Part shown: piece by piece, positions 26,734 to 36,529 of the stretch | Layout of the letters: each line of letters begins with the position of its first letter | Position numbering within the stretch: position 1 is the stretch's first letter | Assembly (NCBI GenBank): GCA_902795615.1 | Contig: CADBLQ010000007.1 | Coordinates: 1-64,000, forward strand | Length of the DNA: 64,000 nucleotides | Direction: 5' to 3' | Source of the DNA: an uncultured Pseudomonadota bacterium | GTDB taxonomy: Bacteria; Pseudomonadota; Alphaproteobacteria; RUG11792 | Translations under genes and position numbers: made by a program | Notes under the pieces: model-generated | What the model saw: only the letters and a program-made list of their open reading frames with translations | Databases searched by the model: none | What the model was told of the DNA's origin: nothing

Positions 26734-27795
26734 TTATAAATGGTGCATTACTTTGCCTTTATATGTCAGCAGAGTGGATTTTATGATTTCATCATCGACG
26801 TCTTCCAAATTTTCTAGCGAAAATTGTTCTAAATATTTAATAAAGTTGTACGCATTTTTTGCATATAGAATTGATGCCGATTTAGGAATATTATTTAATA
26901 TATTGTCATACTTTAGTATTCGTGTCTCTCCATTTTGTAATGCATTATAATATTCACAATTTCCACCATGTTTGGTAGTAATATCTATCACAATTGCATC
27001 TTTCTTCATTATAGATAAAAGTTCCTTTGTAAGAATTATTGGGGCAGACTTACCAGGGATTTGAGCAGTTGTGATAACTATATCGATAGATGGCAGTATT
27101 TCTGCTAATGCTCGTTGCTGTGCTGTACATGTAGTTTCATCAACCGTTGTTGCGTATACGCCCGTTTGTTGTTCTAGTTCAATGTTTACAAATTTTGCTC
27201 CCAAACTTTCGACTTGTTCTTTTGTAGCTGAGCGAACATCAAATGCATACACATTTGCTCCAAGTCTTTTTGCTGTAGCTATAGCCTGCAATCCAGCAAC
27301 GCCTGCTCCTATAACTAAAACTTTAGTTGCAGATAATGTTCCAGCTGTAGTAATCATAAGTGGCATAGAACGATTTAAATAAAATGCTCCTTCGATTACT
27401 GCTCTATAACCTGCAAGATTAGCTTGTGATGACAATACATCCATGTATTGAGCTTTAGTAGAGCGAACTATACGGTCTAAAGCAAATGCTGTTACTTGTT
27501 TTTTAGCAAGAGCCTTTACGGAAGGAATATTCCAATGCGGGTCTAATGACCCTATAACAATGGCATCAGCTTTAAGCTGTTCAATAAAATCTATTGGTAA
27601 TGGTTCAGTTGTTAATATAATATCCGCGTCCGCAGGTTTCATATTATTGAAAATTGTAAACTCATTGCTTGACCATCCAATGGAATCCAGTGATGCACGT
27701 TGTACATATAGTTCAAATTGGTCATATTTTGAACAAACATCCTTTGATAAAGGTAAGACTTTAGAAGCACTGGTAAATATAAATAGTTTTTTCAT
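26734..27795 (-). CDS. pntAA: NAD(P) transhydrogenase alpha subunit, domain I (PntAA-like), shortened N-terminus
   Basis: Related to the soluble NAD(H)-binding part of proton-translocating transhydrogenase and to alanine dehydrogenase. Clear segments: SSQANLAGYRAVIEGA, the Rossmann motif VIGAGVAGLQAI, AKRLGANVYAFDVR, and GGNCEYYNA followed by ILYAKNAYNFI, which favour PntAA over alanine dehydrogenase. The N-terminal ~90 residues have lost the usual opening with its conserved Lys/Glu/Arg pattern. At 353 residues it is shorter than typical PntAA. No pntAB or pntB gene follows, so its partner must be elsewhere or absent. Function as a transhydrogenase is uncertain. Confidence 0.78.
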   Translation of the reverse strand: MKKLFIFTSASKVLPLSKDVCSKYDQFELYVQRASLDSIGWSSNEFTIFNNMKPADADIILTTEPLPIDFIEQLKADAIVIGSLDPHWNIPSVKALAKKQVTAFALDRIVRSTKAQYMDVLSSQANLAGYRAVIEGAFYLNRSMPLMITTAGTLSATKVLVIGAGVAGLQAIATAKRLGANVYAFDVRSATKEQVESLGAKFVNIELEQQTGVYATTVDETTCTAQQRALAEILPSIDIVITTAQIPGKSAPIILTKELLSIMKKDAIVIDITTKHGGNCEYYNALQNGETRILKYDNILNNIPKSASILYAKNAYNFIKYLEQFSLENLEDVDDEIIKSTLLTYKGKVMHHL

Positions 27796-27922
27796 ACTTT
27801 TTAAATAACTGCTTTATAAATAAATTGTAACAAAATTGTTTGAAACGTAGGAATTATTATGTTGTTGGCAAAAGCATTCGTTAGTTTCAGCTTGATGAAA
27901 TGAAAAATTTTTGTACTGATGC

Positions 27923-27951
27923 TTGCACTTTTGTTCATACTGTGATCTAAT
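27923..27951 (+). promoter_or_regulatory. Predicted promoter of the 228-residue secreted-protein gene
   Basis: TTGCAC (27923-27928) and TCTAAT (27946-27951) with a 17-base spacer, the -10 box preceded by TGA. About 50 bases upstream of the start codon. Confidence 0.45.
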
Positions 27952-28002
27952 GATGGTAGGTGGTAAAGTAGTTAACTAAAGATTTTTGGAAAGGAAAAGA
28001 TT

Positions 28003-28689
28003 ATGAAAGCATTTAAAATCATTATGCTGAGTTTATTTGGAATGGGCATCATAAGCATAAACAACGAGGGATATTGTTCTTCGGACAATTCAATCAGAAT
28101 TCAATCTGAAAACAGAATTCAATTAGCAAACAAATCTCAACAAGAAAACAACCATCAACTAGTACAAGAAGAGATTCCTAATATTGACAATCCGCAAAAC
28201 CCGATTACAATAAACCTACCGGAAATAAGAAACCCAAGCATAAAAGAGTTGAAAGAAATAGTAAAAATCAATAAAGAAGGTGCGGGTGCTGGGGAAATAG
28301 AAGATGATTTTTTAAAGGGCGAACTATCATTCCCTGGTCTTGATAATAGAGTCGTTGATACTATAACTCAGGCTTCCAAAATATTAGTGCAACAGGAAAA
28401 AGTTGATGAAAACAGTGAAGAACACAAGTTGGCAAAAACGTTAATTGCAGAACTAGAAAAGACATTGGAAACCGATAAAAATATCGCGAGCCATCCAAAT
28501 AAAGATGCAATAATAAAGGAAATCCTTTGTCTTATGATGTACAAACACGCAAAAGAGATTGTAAACGCCAATACAAACGAAGAATTAAACCAGCAAGTTA
28601 ACAATATAGAAATATCCGGCAGTGACCTTAACAAAGAAAATAAAAACGAAATAGTTTTTGAAGATAATGTCAGTGAAGGAGACGACTAG
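28003..28689 (+). CDS. Small secreted protein of unknown function
   Basis: Unrecognised, 228 residues. MKAFKIIMLSLFGMGIISI forms a signal peptide, with cleavage likely near GYCSS. The mature protein is acidic and Asn/Gln/Glu-rich, with a Pro/Ile segment (IPNIDNPQNPITINLPEI) followed by helical sequence. A GGAAAGGA-like ribosome binding site precedes the ATG. The frame ends in TAG at 28687; after it the same frame stays open for another 14 codons of similar composition, so the stop may be a recent truncation. Flanked by pntAA (opposite strand) and tsaD. Confidence 0.7.
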   Translation: MKAFKIIMLSLFGMGIISINNEGYCSSDNSIRIQSENRIQLANKSQQENNHQLVQEEIPNIDNPQNPITINLPEIRNPSIKELKEIVKINKEGAGAGEIEDDFLKGELSFPGLDNRVVDTITQASKILVQQEKVDENSEEHKLAKTLIAELEKTLETDKNIASHPNKDAIIKEILCLMMYKHAKEIVNANTNEELNQQVNNIEISGSDLNKENKNEIVFEDNVSEGDD

Positions 28690-29058
28690 AGCGAAAATGA
28701 AATACTCAACGGCAAAGGAAACAAAATATCGTAGTAGTGGAAAAAAGTGTGAATTTATGAACCGATAATGGAAACGATTTAATAGTCGTTTGCGTAACGG
28801 ATAATCATCACCACAGATGTTCGCTCAGTTATCCGGTGCTTATTTTCCCCGATGTCTGTTATACTTGAAGTGTTTTACAGATATCGTGGGTTTGTTTCAA
28901 ATTATAACAACGCAGTTTGATTTCTTAGAATTTTCAATCTTCCCTTTTTTCTTTTTTATAATTTTTCTTATAACAAATATCTTATAATACGCTCACTTCA
29001 TTTAGATTGGGTTATTTTTTTTGTATACTGAAGGAGAATACGAAACTTTTTACGAATT
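28690..29058. other. Intergenic region between the small secreted protein and tsaD
   Basis: 369 bases without a convincing gene. It contains AAACGA/TCGTTT (28772-28777/28786-28791) and CGGATAA/TTATCCG (28798-28804/28829-28835) inverted repeats and two TATACT-like -10 boxes (28860-28865 and 29024-29029), the latter likely serving tsaD. I looked for SRP RNA, 6S RNA, tmRNA and tRNA features and found none. Confidence 0.5.
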
Positions 29059-30072
29059 ATGAAGATCTTAGGAATAGAAACAAGTTGCGACGATACTTCT
29101 GTCGCGATTATCGATCCACTAGATAAAAGTCTGTCGCATAGAATACGGGCAAACATAACTCAATCTCAGATATTTGTACATAAAAAATATGGAGGGGTAG
29201 TACCAGAATATGCTGCTAGAAACCATATGTCTTCTTTAGAAGATTGCGTCATCGAGGCGTTAGAACAAGCCGGTGTAGGATTAGATGAAATTGGCGTTAT
29301 TGCAGTAACCGCAGGTCCTGGCTTAGTAGGGGGATTATTGGTAGGTACAGTGTTTGCAAAAACGCTAGCAATGGCGTTGAACAAACCATTTATGGCAATA
29401 AATCATCTTGAGGGACATATGTTAACAGTGAGGTTATGTTACGATGTGCCTTTTCCGTTTTTGTTATGTCTTGCATCAGGTGGACACTTTATATTTGCAG
29501 AAATTGTCGAAGTTGGAAAATACAGAATATTGGGTGAAACGTTAGATGATGCAGCTGGTGAATGCTTAGATAAGGTGGCAAAATTGTTGGGGTTAGAATA
29601 CCCAGGTGGACCTAATATCGAAAAACTAGCTCAACACGGAAATCCCCAGCGATTTAAATTCCCTGCCCCTATGCTTAAACATAATGGTTGCAATGTGTCC
29701 TTTTCAGGATTAAAAACTGCTGCTAGAAATTTAATACAAACTAACAACTATGTTGATAAGTCTGATATCGCAGCTTCTTTCCAAATGTCAGTTATGAGTT
29801 TTATTGTTAGGCAGGCACGCAAAGCAATTGACATGTGTAATCTGGATATTAGTAGTATCGTCCTAGCTGGAGGCGTTGCAGCAAATAAATTATTGCGTAG
29901 TATGTTTGAAGGACTAGCATCTAATAAAGGATTACGATTTTATGCACCACCTTTAAATTTATGTTCAGACAATGCAGCTATGATTGCGTGGGCAGCTTTT
30001 GAACGAATAAATGCTGGGTATCCATATTCTCCCATTACGGCTTCCACTAATCCACGTTGGGCATTAGCCTAA
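29059..30072 (+). CDS. tsaD: tRNA N6-adenosine threonylcarbamoyltransferase
   Basis: TsaD (Kae1/YgjD) transfers the threonylcarbamoyl group to A37 of ANN-reading tRNAs, with TsaB and TsaE. The ASKHA-fold protein starts MKILGIETSCDDTSVAI; the metal-binding histidines are in AINHLEGHMLT, and the C-terminal LCSDNAAMIAWA supplies a further conserved Asp. The length of 337 residues is normal. A TATACT box and a GGAG-like site lie upstream. It converges on the transporter gene with only four bases between them. Confidence 0.97.
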   Translation: MKILGIETSCDDTSVAIIDPLDKSLSHRIRANITQSQIFVHKKYGGVVPEYAARNHMSSLEDCVIEALEQAGVGLDEIGVIAVTAGPGLVGGLLVGTVFAKTLAMALNKPFMAINHLEGHMLTVRLCYDVPFPFLLCLASGGHFIFAEIVEVGKYRILGETLDDAAGECLDKVAKLLGLEYPGGPNIEKLAQHGNPQRFKFPAPMLKHNGCNVSFSGLKTAARNLIQTNNYVDKSDIAASFQMSVMSFIVRQARKAIDMCNLDISSIVLAGGVAANKLLRSMFEGLASNKGLRFYAPPLNLCSDNAAMIAWAAFERINAGYPYSPITASTNPRWALA

Positions 30073-30076
30073 ACAA

Positions 30077-31264
30077 TTAGGCATTATGTTTTTTGCGAAA
30101 GACACCGGTTAATCTATCGAATATTATTGCTATTGCACCGTTTCCCGAAACGTTACAAACTGTAATAATTGGGTCAAATAATAAATATAAAGCTGTTACT
30201 ATTGCCAACATATCGCTAGACATACTGAGATAGGTTTGCATAACAGGAAACATAACTAGTACGCCACCGCCCGGGACAGCAGCAACAGAAAACTTAGCTA
30301 ATATAAAATGTATGGCAAAAGGAAGGTACATTGTTAAACTCGGAAAGTCCATGCCAAAAGACGTCATAACTGTAATGGCTAATAATGGGATAAAAAAGCA
30401 ATCTCCAACAAGATGTATATTTATAACTGACGGTAATATGATATTTGCATTTTCCGGGTTTTTAACATTTTGAACAGAGGCTTTAATTGCTAAAGGTAAA
30501 GCTGCGACACTTGACATTGAGCCAAAGGCCGTTACGATTGCTGGTATAAGGTTTCTTATATAGTTGCTGACAACTGAAAAGTTAAACTTGGCAAGTAAAC
30601 AAAATTGTAATAATACGTACCCATACGCAGTAATAATAAAGGTAAGTAAAACAGGCGCGTAATTTGTACAAATCGCCTTTAGTGTTCCGTCATATTGTAG
30701 TTTCAATGCTGTACCAGCTATAAATATAGGCATAATTGGAATTAGCACTTTAAAAAAGTAGTTTGTAAATTTTGAGAAAATTGCACAAATTCGTTCCGTG
30801 TTTTTAATATGACCTATGCCAAATATTAGTCCCGATAACATACCAAAAAATAAAGCAAAGTTATTTGAAACTAACTGTGGTAAATGAAGTTCAAATGCAG
30901 GCTGTAGTCCCGCATCTACATCAGACAAGCTTAATTTTCCTAAAATACCAAACTTCACAACAGCTCCAGATAGCCCGTAAGACAGCATAGTATTAATGAA
31001 ATTTGATACACACACAAGCGGTATTATTAATGCAATATATTTTAATGCTTGAGAACCTAATTTCGCAATTGAATTATTAATTAAGCAAAAGATCACAAAT
31101 GGTAAACAGAAGACTAAAACGTCTTTAATCAAAAGACTTATTCCATAAGCTACCTGTTTAGTTGTTAAGGTCAAGTATGGCTCAATTAATAGTGTAGTTA
31201 CCAAAATGACTAAAAATATAAGTGAATTTGAATAATTTTTTAAAAATGAATTTTTCTTTTCCAT
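30077..31264 (-). CDS. SLC1/DAACS-type dicarboxylate or amino acid:cation symporter
   Basis: Inner membrane symporter of 395 residues related to GltP/DctA. Both re-entrant loops can be found: AFGSMSSVAALPLAI (HP1, the Ser-rich hairpin) and AAVPGGGVLVMFPV (HP2), followed by the TM8 motif DPIITVCNVSGNGAIAI. In TM8 the usual arginine and aspartate positions differ (VCNVSGNGA), so the substrate preference cannot be inferred. It would import glutamate, aspartate, neutral amino acids or dicarboxylates. It is the second organic-anion importer in the window. Confidence 0.88.
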   Translation of the reverse strand: MEKKNSFLKNYSNSLIFLVILVTTLLIEPYLTLTTKQVAYGISLLIKDVLVFCLPFVIFCLINNSIAKLGSQALKYIALIIPLVCVSNFINTMLSYGLSGAVVKFGILGKLSLSDVDAGLQPAFELHLPQLVSNNFALFFGMLSGLIFGIGHIKNTERICAIFSKFTNYFFKVLIPIMPIFIAGTALKLQYDGTLKAICTNYAPVLLTFIITAYGYVLLQFCLLAKFNFSVVSNYIRNLIPAIVTAFGSMSSVAALPLAIKASVQNVKNPENANIILPSVINIHLVGDCFFIPLLAITVMTSFGMDFPSLTMYLPFAIHFILAKFSVAAVPGGGVLVMFPVMQTYLSMSSDMLAIVTALYLLFDPIITVCNVSGNGAIAIIFDRLTGVFRKKHNA

Positions 31265-31342
31265 AGTTTACCTCAATACTAAAATAGGCAACCTGTAATG
31301 AGGTCGCCTGAATAACTTCTGTTTTATGAAAAAACAATAAAA

Positions 31343-31795
31343 TTAACGTTTTCCATATTGGAAACGACGTCGCGACTTGTAGTGACCATACATTTTTCGT
31401 TCTACAACACGGGAATCTCGAGTTAAATATCCACCTTTTCTTAGAACTGTGTGAAGTTCAGGTTCATAATTATCAAGTGCCTTACTAATTCCGTGTCGGA
31501 CAGCTCCGGCTTGCCCACTTAATCCACCACCTTTGACGGTACACCAAACATCATACTGATCGACTCTTGCAGTAGCTACAAATGGTTGATTAATACGCAT
31601 GCGTGACGCCTCACGCTTAAAGTACAGAGGAAGATCTATTCCGTTAACTGTCATTTTCCCACTACCTGGTTTAATCCATACGCGAGCAACAGCATTTTTA
31701 CGTTTGCCAGTTGCGTAAGACCGCCCTTTAATATCCAATACCCGTTCCTTCTTATTTTCTGTTTTACTAATATTTTGGTTTTCAGTATTATTCAT
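31343..31795 (-). CDS. rpsI: 30S ribosomal protein S9
   Basis: S9 of 150 residues with an N-terminal extension of about 25 residues ahead of the core ([15 protein letters not shown]). The C-terminal tail [11 protein letters not shown] reaches the ribosomal P site. It follows rplM after two bases, the conserved rplM-rpsI operon. Confidence 0.97.
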   Translation of the reverse strand: MNNTENQNISKTENKKERVLDIKGRSYATGKRKNAVARVWIKPGSGKMTVNGIDLPLYFKREASRMRINQPFVATARVDQYDVWCTVKGGGLSGQAGAVRHGISKALDNYEPELHTVLRKGGYLTRDSRVVERKMYGHYKSRRRFQYGKR

Positions 31796-31797
31796 AA

Positions 31798-32265
31798 TTA
31801 ATTCCTCTTTCTGATTTTATTATTCATACTAGTGACATCCAAAATTTCAGGTTTCTGAGCAACATGTGGATGCTCAGATCCTTTATATACCTTTAATTTT
31901 GACATTATTTGGCGTTGCAAAGGACCGCGGTTCATCATTCGTCGAACAGCATTTGTGACCATTCGGTCTAACCTTTTTTCAGACATCAATTCCTGCATAT
32001 TGCGGTATTTAATACCGCCTGGATATCCAGTATGCCAATAATATTTTTTATCAGTAAGTTTTTTACCGGTCAAAGCAACTTTATCAGCATTTACAACAAT
32101 TACATGATCACCACAATCGACATGTGGAGTAAAAAACGCTTTATTCTTTCCACGCAAAATGTTAGCAATCACCACTGCCATACGACCTAAAACCAAACCC
32201 TCTGCATCGATTAAATACCATTTACGATTTATATCTGCAGGCTTAACAAAGGATGTTGCACTCAT
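31798..32265 (-). CDS. rplM: 50S ribosomal protein L13
   Basis: Early-assembling L13, 155 residues. Core motifs: [31 protein letters not shown] and [19 protein letters not shown]. Three ATGs are in frame; the one at 32265 (MSATSFVKP) is best spaced from the AGGA site (nine bases). Operon with rpsI. Confidence 0.97.
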   Translation of the reverse strand: MSATSFVKPADINRKWYLIDAEGLVLGRMAVVIANILRGKNKAFFTPHVDCGDHVIVVNADKVALTGKKLTDKKYYWHTGYPGGIKYRNMQELMSEKRLDRMVTNAVRRMMNRGPLQRQIMSKLKVYKGSEHPHVAQKPEILDVTSMNNKIRKRN

Positions 32266-32477
32266 TATCATATTTCCTAGTTTCAACTCCGTTTCAGAGT
32301 AACATATAAAACAAAATTAGGTCAACTTAGCATAACAATAGCCACTCTAAGTCGCTCCGTTATAATTCCCGGATTCACATATGCCAGTGTTCATTACGCC
32401 AAAACAACATGATTCGGTATGTTAAACACAGTTGGATTAATAAAATTTTAGATAATACAGCCGGTAAACTTTGACAG

Positions 32478-32506
32478 TTGCAGATAAAAACAAACTACGA
32501 TATAAT
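32478..32506 (+). promoter_or_regulatory. Predicted promoter of the WASP-like protein gene
   Basis: TTGCAG (32478-32483) and a perfect TATAAT (32501-32506) with an optimal 17-base spacer, 33 bases upstream of the ATG. One of the best promoter matches in the window, implying independent and probably strong expression. Confidence 0.6.
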
Positions 32507-32538
32507 ATCCGCAGTGGTGGAATTACAATTTATGGAAT

Positions 32539-35500
32539 ATGAAAAAATTAAGACTTTTAAATGGATTGATTTTCGGCATTTTATCTCTTAATGATATCGG
32601 ATTCGCTCATCAACAAACCAATCCTAGCATTTACAAAGCTGTAGAGAATAAAGGTAACCCGGTAGCATTTAATCCCAATCTAGAGCTTTACAATAATAAA
32701 ACACCCTTCGTAGATTATGAGTACTTCCCCAAAATAACAGGTGAAACGGCTGATCTACATAACAAAGAATACGAATTCTTTAGGGACAATGACGGAACAA
32801 CAGGTGAGGAATTAGAGCATACGGTCAAAAACACCAAGAAATCGGGTAGAAATACAAAAGAAACAAAACTTGACGATGATTTAAAAAACGTGTACCGGAA
32901 AAAAATGCAAGTTATCCGTTGTGCCAAAATTGACTATTCTAAAATAGAAGATGCAGACATGGATACGGTGGCAAAAAACGCTGTAAAAGCACGTATTACT
33001 GCTTATCTTCGCATGCAGATGGCAACATTTATTAATGCGCATCCAAACTCGTGGATAAATAAAAAAGATGAAAACGGAGAATTGAGATGGAAAGACTCAA
33101 TAGAAAATCTTGCAATTTTAGCCACTGACGTAATACTCAACGACGGCCAACAGTGCCAAATTAATGAAGATTACTATCATAACGCTGGCGTTAGAAATGC
33201 TCTAGGCGTACAATTAGTTCTAAGGCAACTGTTTGCCCTTATCCAAGAAAACTATTCTAAATGTTATGCGAAAATTAGGGACAAGTTTAAAACTACTAAT
33301 AGACATATCGTTGGAGAACAAGATATTCCCGAAAAAGAGGGCGGTGGTGATAGCTTTTTGAATTTATATTACCTAAACAAGTGGCTATGGCTAGATGAAA
33401 AAAGTTATGAAAAATATTTTGCCTTGGATAATAGTCTTGATGAAAAAACCCTTACTAATGCATATGAACACGCCGAGTGTGATAGTGTTATAGCCTCCCC
33501 GTTAGTATATTGCTGTTATCTCGGGTGTTTGCAGGAATATGAAAACAAAATAGGTTCAGATGAAAGAGAATTGAAAAAACTACTAAAGGACAAAAAAAGA
33601 CTAAGTACAAAACAAGAGAACCGACTTAAAGAGCTAAAAGAAGCTAAACCTAATTTCAGCAAAAAACGGAAGTTTGTTGGCGACATGAAAAAGTGGATAG
33701 CCGAATATAAAAATAGTAACTTAATATATGAGTTTGTCCGAAAAATGCAGAAAATGTTAACTATCTGGGAAAACGTGGGTACGGAAAGCGAAAAAACTAA
33801 GAAAGATTTTGAAAATGGAAAAAACAGCGGATCAGCAATGAAAAATCTTGCCACGCATCTAAACAATGAAAACACTTCTACTATAAAAAAATTGGGAAAT
33901 GGAAAACGGTATAAAGAGGATGAAGAAACTGGGAACAGTAACGATTACCAAAGGTTTAAATTTGAAAGCAAAGACAAAAAGAATGAGACGTTCTGTAAAA
34001 ATCTATTGGGTACTATTGTTATGGAAAAACTTAACAACTTTATCAATCAAGAATCTGCTGATGAATTCGGTGCAAGTACTGTAATCAAAATATTAAGTGA
34101 GTTAAAAGAAAGCGTTGCGAGGGCAAAAGAAAACACGGAGAAAAAATTAAACAGAAGAAAGGAAAAAAATAAAGGACTAAAGAAAGAAAAAGAAAATGAA
34201 GCGAAAGAAAAAAAAGAAAATGAACCGAATGGAAAAAAAGAAAATGAACCGAATGGAAAAAAAGAAAATGAACCGAATGAGGAAAAAGAAAATGAATTGA
34301 ATAATGACTATACTGAAATTTGTGAATATTTTAACTGGTTAGATGAAAATAAGAACAATGATAAAATATTATTTCATGAAGTGAGCGAGGCATTAAAGCT
34401 GATCAATCAAGAAGAAGCAGACAAGAGTAAATCTTTTGCCAAGAAAATTGTGTCTGGTAGTTTTAACAAAGAAGACAATAAAGACACAAACAATGACTTT
34501 GATGATTTTAGAGAAGAATTAAAAATAGAAGTCAAAAAAGCTTACATGAATTTATGCCATGACGTTCTGATATATCTACATGATACGGGCTTCCTGGATA
34601 CCAACAATGCTGACTATGATGAGAACAATGTATTTAAAGTAGCTTATGAAATGGCAAATCCTAAAAAGGAAGTCAAAAATAATGACTATGGTGCTACTTG
34701 TGAAGGTGAAAGCATACCGGTTGTTCTTGAAGAAGAACAACAAAACGCAAGTTGTGGTGGCGGTAATGCAGCAGAACATGGAGCATATGACTCGGCCGAA
34801 AAATCTGATGGAGGGGATGAACAAGGTTTGTGTATGCAAAATAAAAATGAAACACAAAAATTTAAAAAAGATGAGAATAAAATCGTAATTAAAAAACAAA
34901 ATGGCCTGCTAAAAACATTTAAAGAATTTCGTGAATATGAAAGCCATAATCCTCGTGTTACAGGTAGAAATACGGCGATGACACCTGGTATATTCAGAAA
35001 AACTGCGGTAATGTTCTGTAACATGAATAGTGAGGACAGTAAACTTAGATATGATACAATTGAGAATAAAACAAAAGTTGACCTTGTATTTAATTCAGAA
35101 CAAATATATAAGGAATATAACGACGAAAATGATATTATCATAACAACAAGTAATGAATTAAGTTATAATGTCTATGAATTACAGAAATTGATTGGTTTAT
35201 TGGTTTCTGATAAGAAGATCGAAAATAATGAAAGTCATAAGAAAATAGTTTCGTCGTTAGCAGATAAAATAGGCAAAATGTCGAAACAACTTGGAGATAT
35301 AAAAAATGCACGCAGTTCCCAAAATCAATTAGTAAAACAAATGAACTTATCTTCCAATTTAACCAAAGAACTATTTGCAAGATTAGTGAATAGGACAATT
35401 GATTTATTAAAGCCACTTATCGTAGAATTTTCGAATGTTCAAAACACTGAAAAATTGTGCGAAAATATAATAGCGTATCTTACCTTCGTAGATGATGAAT

Positions 35501-36495
35501 CGTTAAGGAATGATTTCCTACAACTTGTCAAATATGTTGAGTATTATAAACGGGACAACGAACTTCTTTCGCATGATATTGAAAATTATAAAGCTGCAGG
35601 AATAGATGATAAAAATAAGGTCTATAAAGCTAAGCTCACCAAAATAGGGAATAATAAAGCTATAATAAATTTGGTGTATAAAATTGTGAAACTATATGGG
35701 GACTATGGCAAAATCTTAAACAACAATAAATATAGTAGCGAAGCATGGGCAAAAGTTTTAAAAGGGTATGATGACTTATATGAAAAATGGGAAAAAGTAA
35801 CAGAAGAAAAAGAAAAGTTGGAATCGGATTATAGCGCCGCTGTTAATGATGAAAGACTGAAATACGAATGCGAAATAGACGAGCTTAAGAAAAAAATTGA
35901 GGAATTAGAAAAGAATAGCCCACAAAATAAACCCAAAGATAATAATGTCGACGAGAATAAAGAATTGGCGAAATTGGTAGAGCAGAAAGAAACGGAGATA
36001 GAAAAACTCAAGAATCTTCTCCAAAATAAGACTGCTCAAATTCAACTATTAGAACAAATTGGGGGCGGTCAAAAACCTATAGATGTTATAGAACCAGAAA
36101 AAATACAAGATGAGCAAAATGAAAAGGCAGCGCTAGGAGTTCCTCCGCCTCCTGCGCCACCACCACCACCTCCTCCTCCGGTCACTCCAATGTATGTTGA
36201 AAACGCTAATGTACAACTTGCTCAACATGGTAGTACTGATAAAGCGAAAAATGTAAATTTTGGTCGCAAAAAAGGTACTGGAAACGATAAATCTATGGAA
36301 GAGCAACTTGCTGAAGCACTGAAAAATAGAAAAAAAATTGGAGGCGTTAAAGTCAAACACACGGAAGCAAATGTAGCACAGGATAATAGAACCTTCTTAC
36401 AAAATGCTCTAAGTGCTGCAATTAAGAACCGCAGAGCTAATTTAAAACTGCACGAAGGCGAGGAAACTGATAGCGATGATGATGATTGGGATTAA
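32539..36495 (+). CDS. Secreted 1318-residue protein with polyproline tract and WASP-like (WH2/C/acidic) C-terminus
   Basis: The signal peptide is MKKLRLLNGLIFGILSL..., with cleavage probable after IGFA. Long helical N-terminal and middle regions are unrecognised; about residues 550-590 hold ENEPNGKK octapeptide repeats. About residues 1075-1185 form a coiled coil. Then come a polyproline stretch (1202-1214), a WH2-like segment (MEEQLAEALKNRKKIGGV, about 1253-1270), an amphipathic helix with basic end (LQNALSAAIKNRRANLKL, about 1289-1306) and an acidic tail ending DDDDWD with Trp1317. This order (Pro-rich, WH2, central, acidic-Trp) is that of Arp2/3 activators such as WASP and Rickettsia RickA. 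Actin or Arp2/3 activity is inferred, not shown. It stands alone with its own promoter and terminator. Confidence 0.8.
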   Translation: MKKLRLLNGLIFGILSLNDIGFAHQQTNPSIYKAVENKGNPVAFNPNLELYNNKTPFVDYEYFPKITGETADLHNKEYEFFRDNDGTTGEELEHTVKNTKKSGRNTKETKLDDDLKNVYRKKMQVIRCAKIDYSKIEDADMDTVAKNAVKARITAYLRMQMATFINAHPNSWINKKDENGELRWKDSIENLAILATDVILNDGQQCQINEDYYHNAGVRNALGVQLVLRQLFALIQENYSKCYAKIRDKFKTTNRHIVGEQDIPEKEGGGDSFLNLYYLNKWLWLDEKSYEKYFALDNSLDEKTLTNAYEHAECDSVIASPLVYCCYLGCLQEYENKIGSDERELKKLLKDKKRLSTKQENRLKELKEAKPNFSKKRKFVGDMKKWIAEYKNSNLIYEFVRKMQKMLTIWENVGTESEKTKKDFENGKNSGSAMKNLATHLNNENTSTIKKLGNGKRYKEDEETGNSNDYQRFKFESKDKKNETFCKNLLGTIVMEKLNNFINQESADEFGASTVIKILSELKESVARAKENTEKKLNRRKEKNKGLKKEKENEAKEKKENEPNGKKENEPNGKKENEPNEEKENELNNDYTEICEYFNWLDENKNNDKILFHEVSEALKLINQEEADKSKSFAKKIVSGSFNKEDNKDTNNDFDDFREELKIEVKKAYMNLCHDVLIYLHDTGFLDTNNADYDENNVFKVAYEMANPKKEVKNNDYGATCEGESIPVVLEEEQQNASCGGGNAAEHGAYDSAEKSDGGDEQGLCMQNKNETQKFKKDENKIVIKKQNGLLKTFKEFREYESHNPRVTGRNTAMTPGIFRKTAVMFCNMNSEDSKLRYDTIENKTKVDLVFNSEQIYKEYNDENDIIITTSNELSYNVYELQKLIGLLVSDKKIENNESHKKIVSSLADKIGKMSKQLGDIKNARSSQNQLVKQMNLSSNLTKELFARLVNRTIDLLKPLIVEFSNVQNTEKLCENIIAYLTFVDDESLRNDFLQLVKYVEYYKRDNELLSHDIENYKAAGIDDKNKVYKAKLTKIGNNKAIINLVYKIVKLYGDYGKILNNNKYSSEAWAKVLKGYDDLYEKWEKVTEEKEKLESDYSAAVNDERLKYECEIDELKKKIEELEKNSPQNKPKDNNVDENKELAKLVEQKETEIEKLKNLLQNKTAQIQLLEQIGGGQKPIDVIEPEKIQDEQNEKAALGVPPPPAPPPPPPPPVTPMYVENANVQLAQHGSTDKAKNVNFGRKKGTGNDKSMEEQLAEALKNRKKIGGVKVKHTEANVAQDNRTFLQNALSAAIKNRRANLKLHEGEETDSDDDDWD
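34193..34305 (+). repeat. In-frame 24-base repeats in the WASP-like gene
   Basis: Degenerate copies of a 24-base unit encode ENEPNGKK-type octapeptides, two or three of them nearly perfect. They lie in a Lys/Glu linker and are likely prone to copy-number change without a frameshift. Confidence 0.8.
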
Positions 36496-36529
36496 ATAAT
36501 AAATCATAATCAGAGATTTATAGGTGCAG

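Noticed and set aside
26734-27795. Alanine dehydrogenase
   Set aside because: The C-terminal GGNC and LYAKNAYNFI segments fit PntAA; the alanine dehydrogenase active-site residues in the N-terminal domain are absent.
28690-29058. Non-coding RNA gene such as SRP RNA, 6S RNA or tmRNA
   Set aside because: No conserved core motifs were found; only short inverted repeats and promoter-like boxes.
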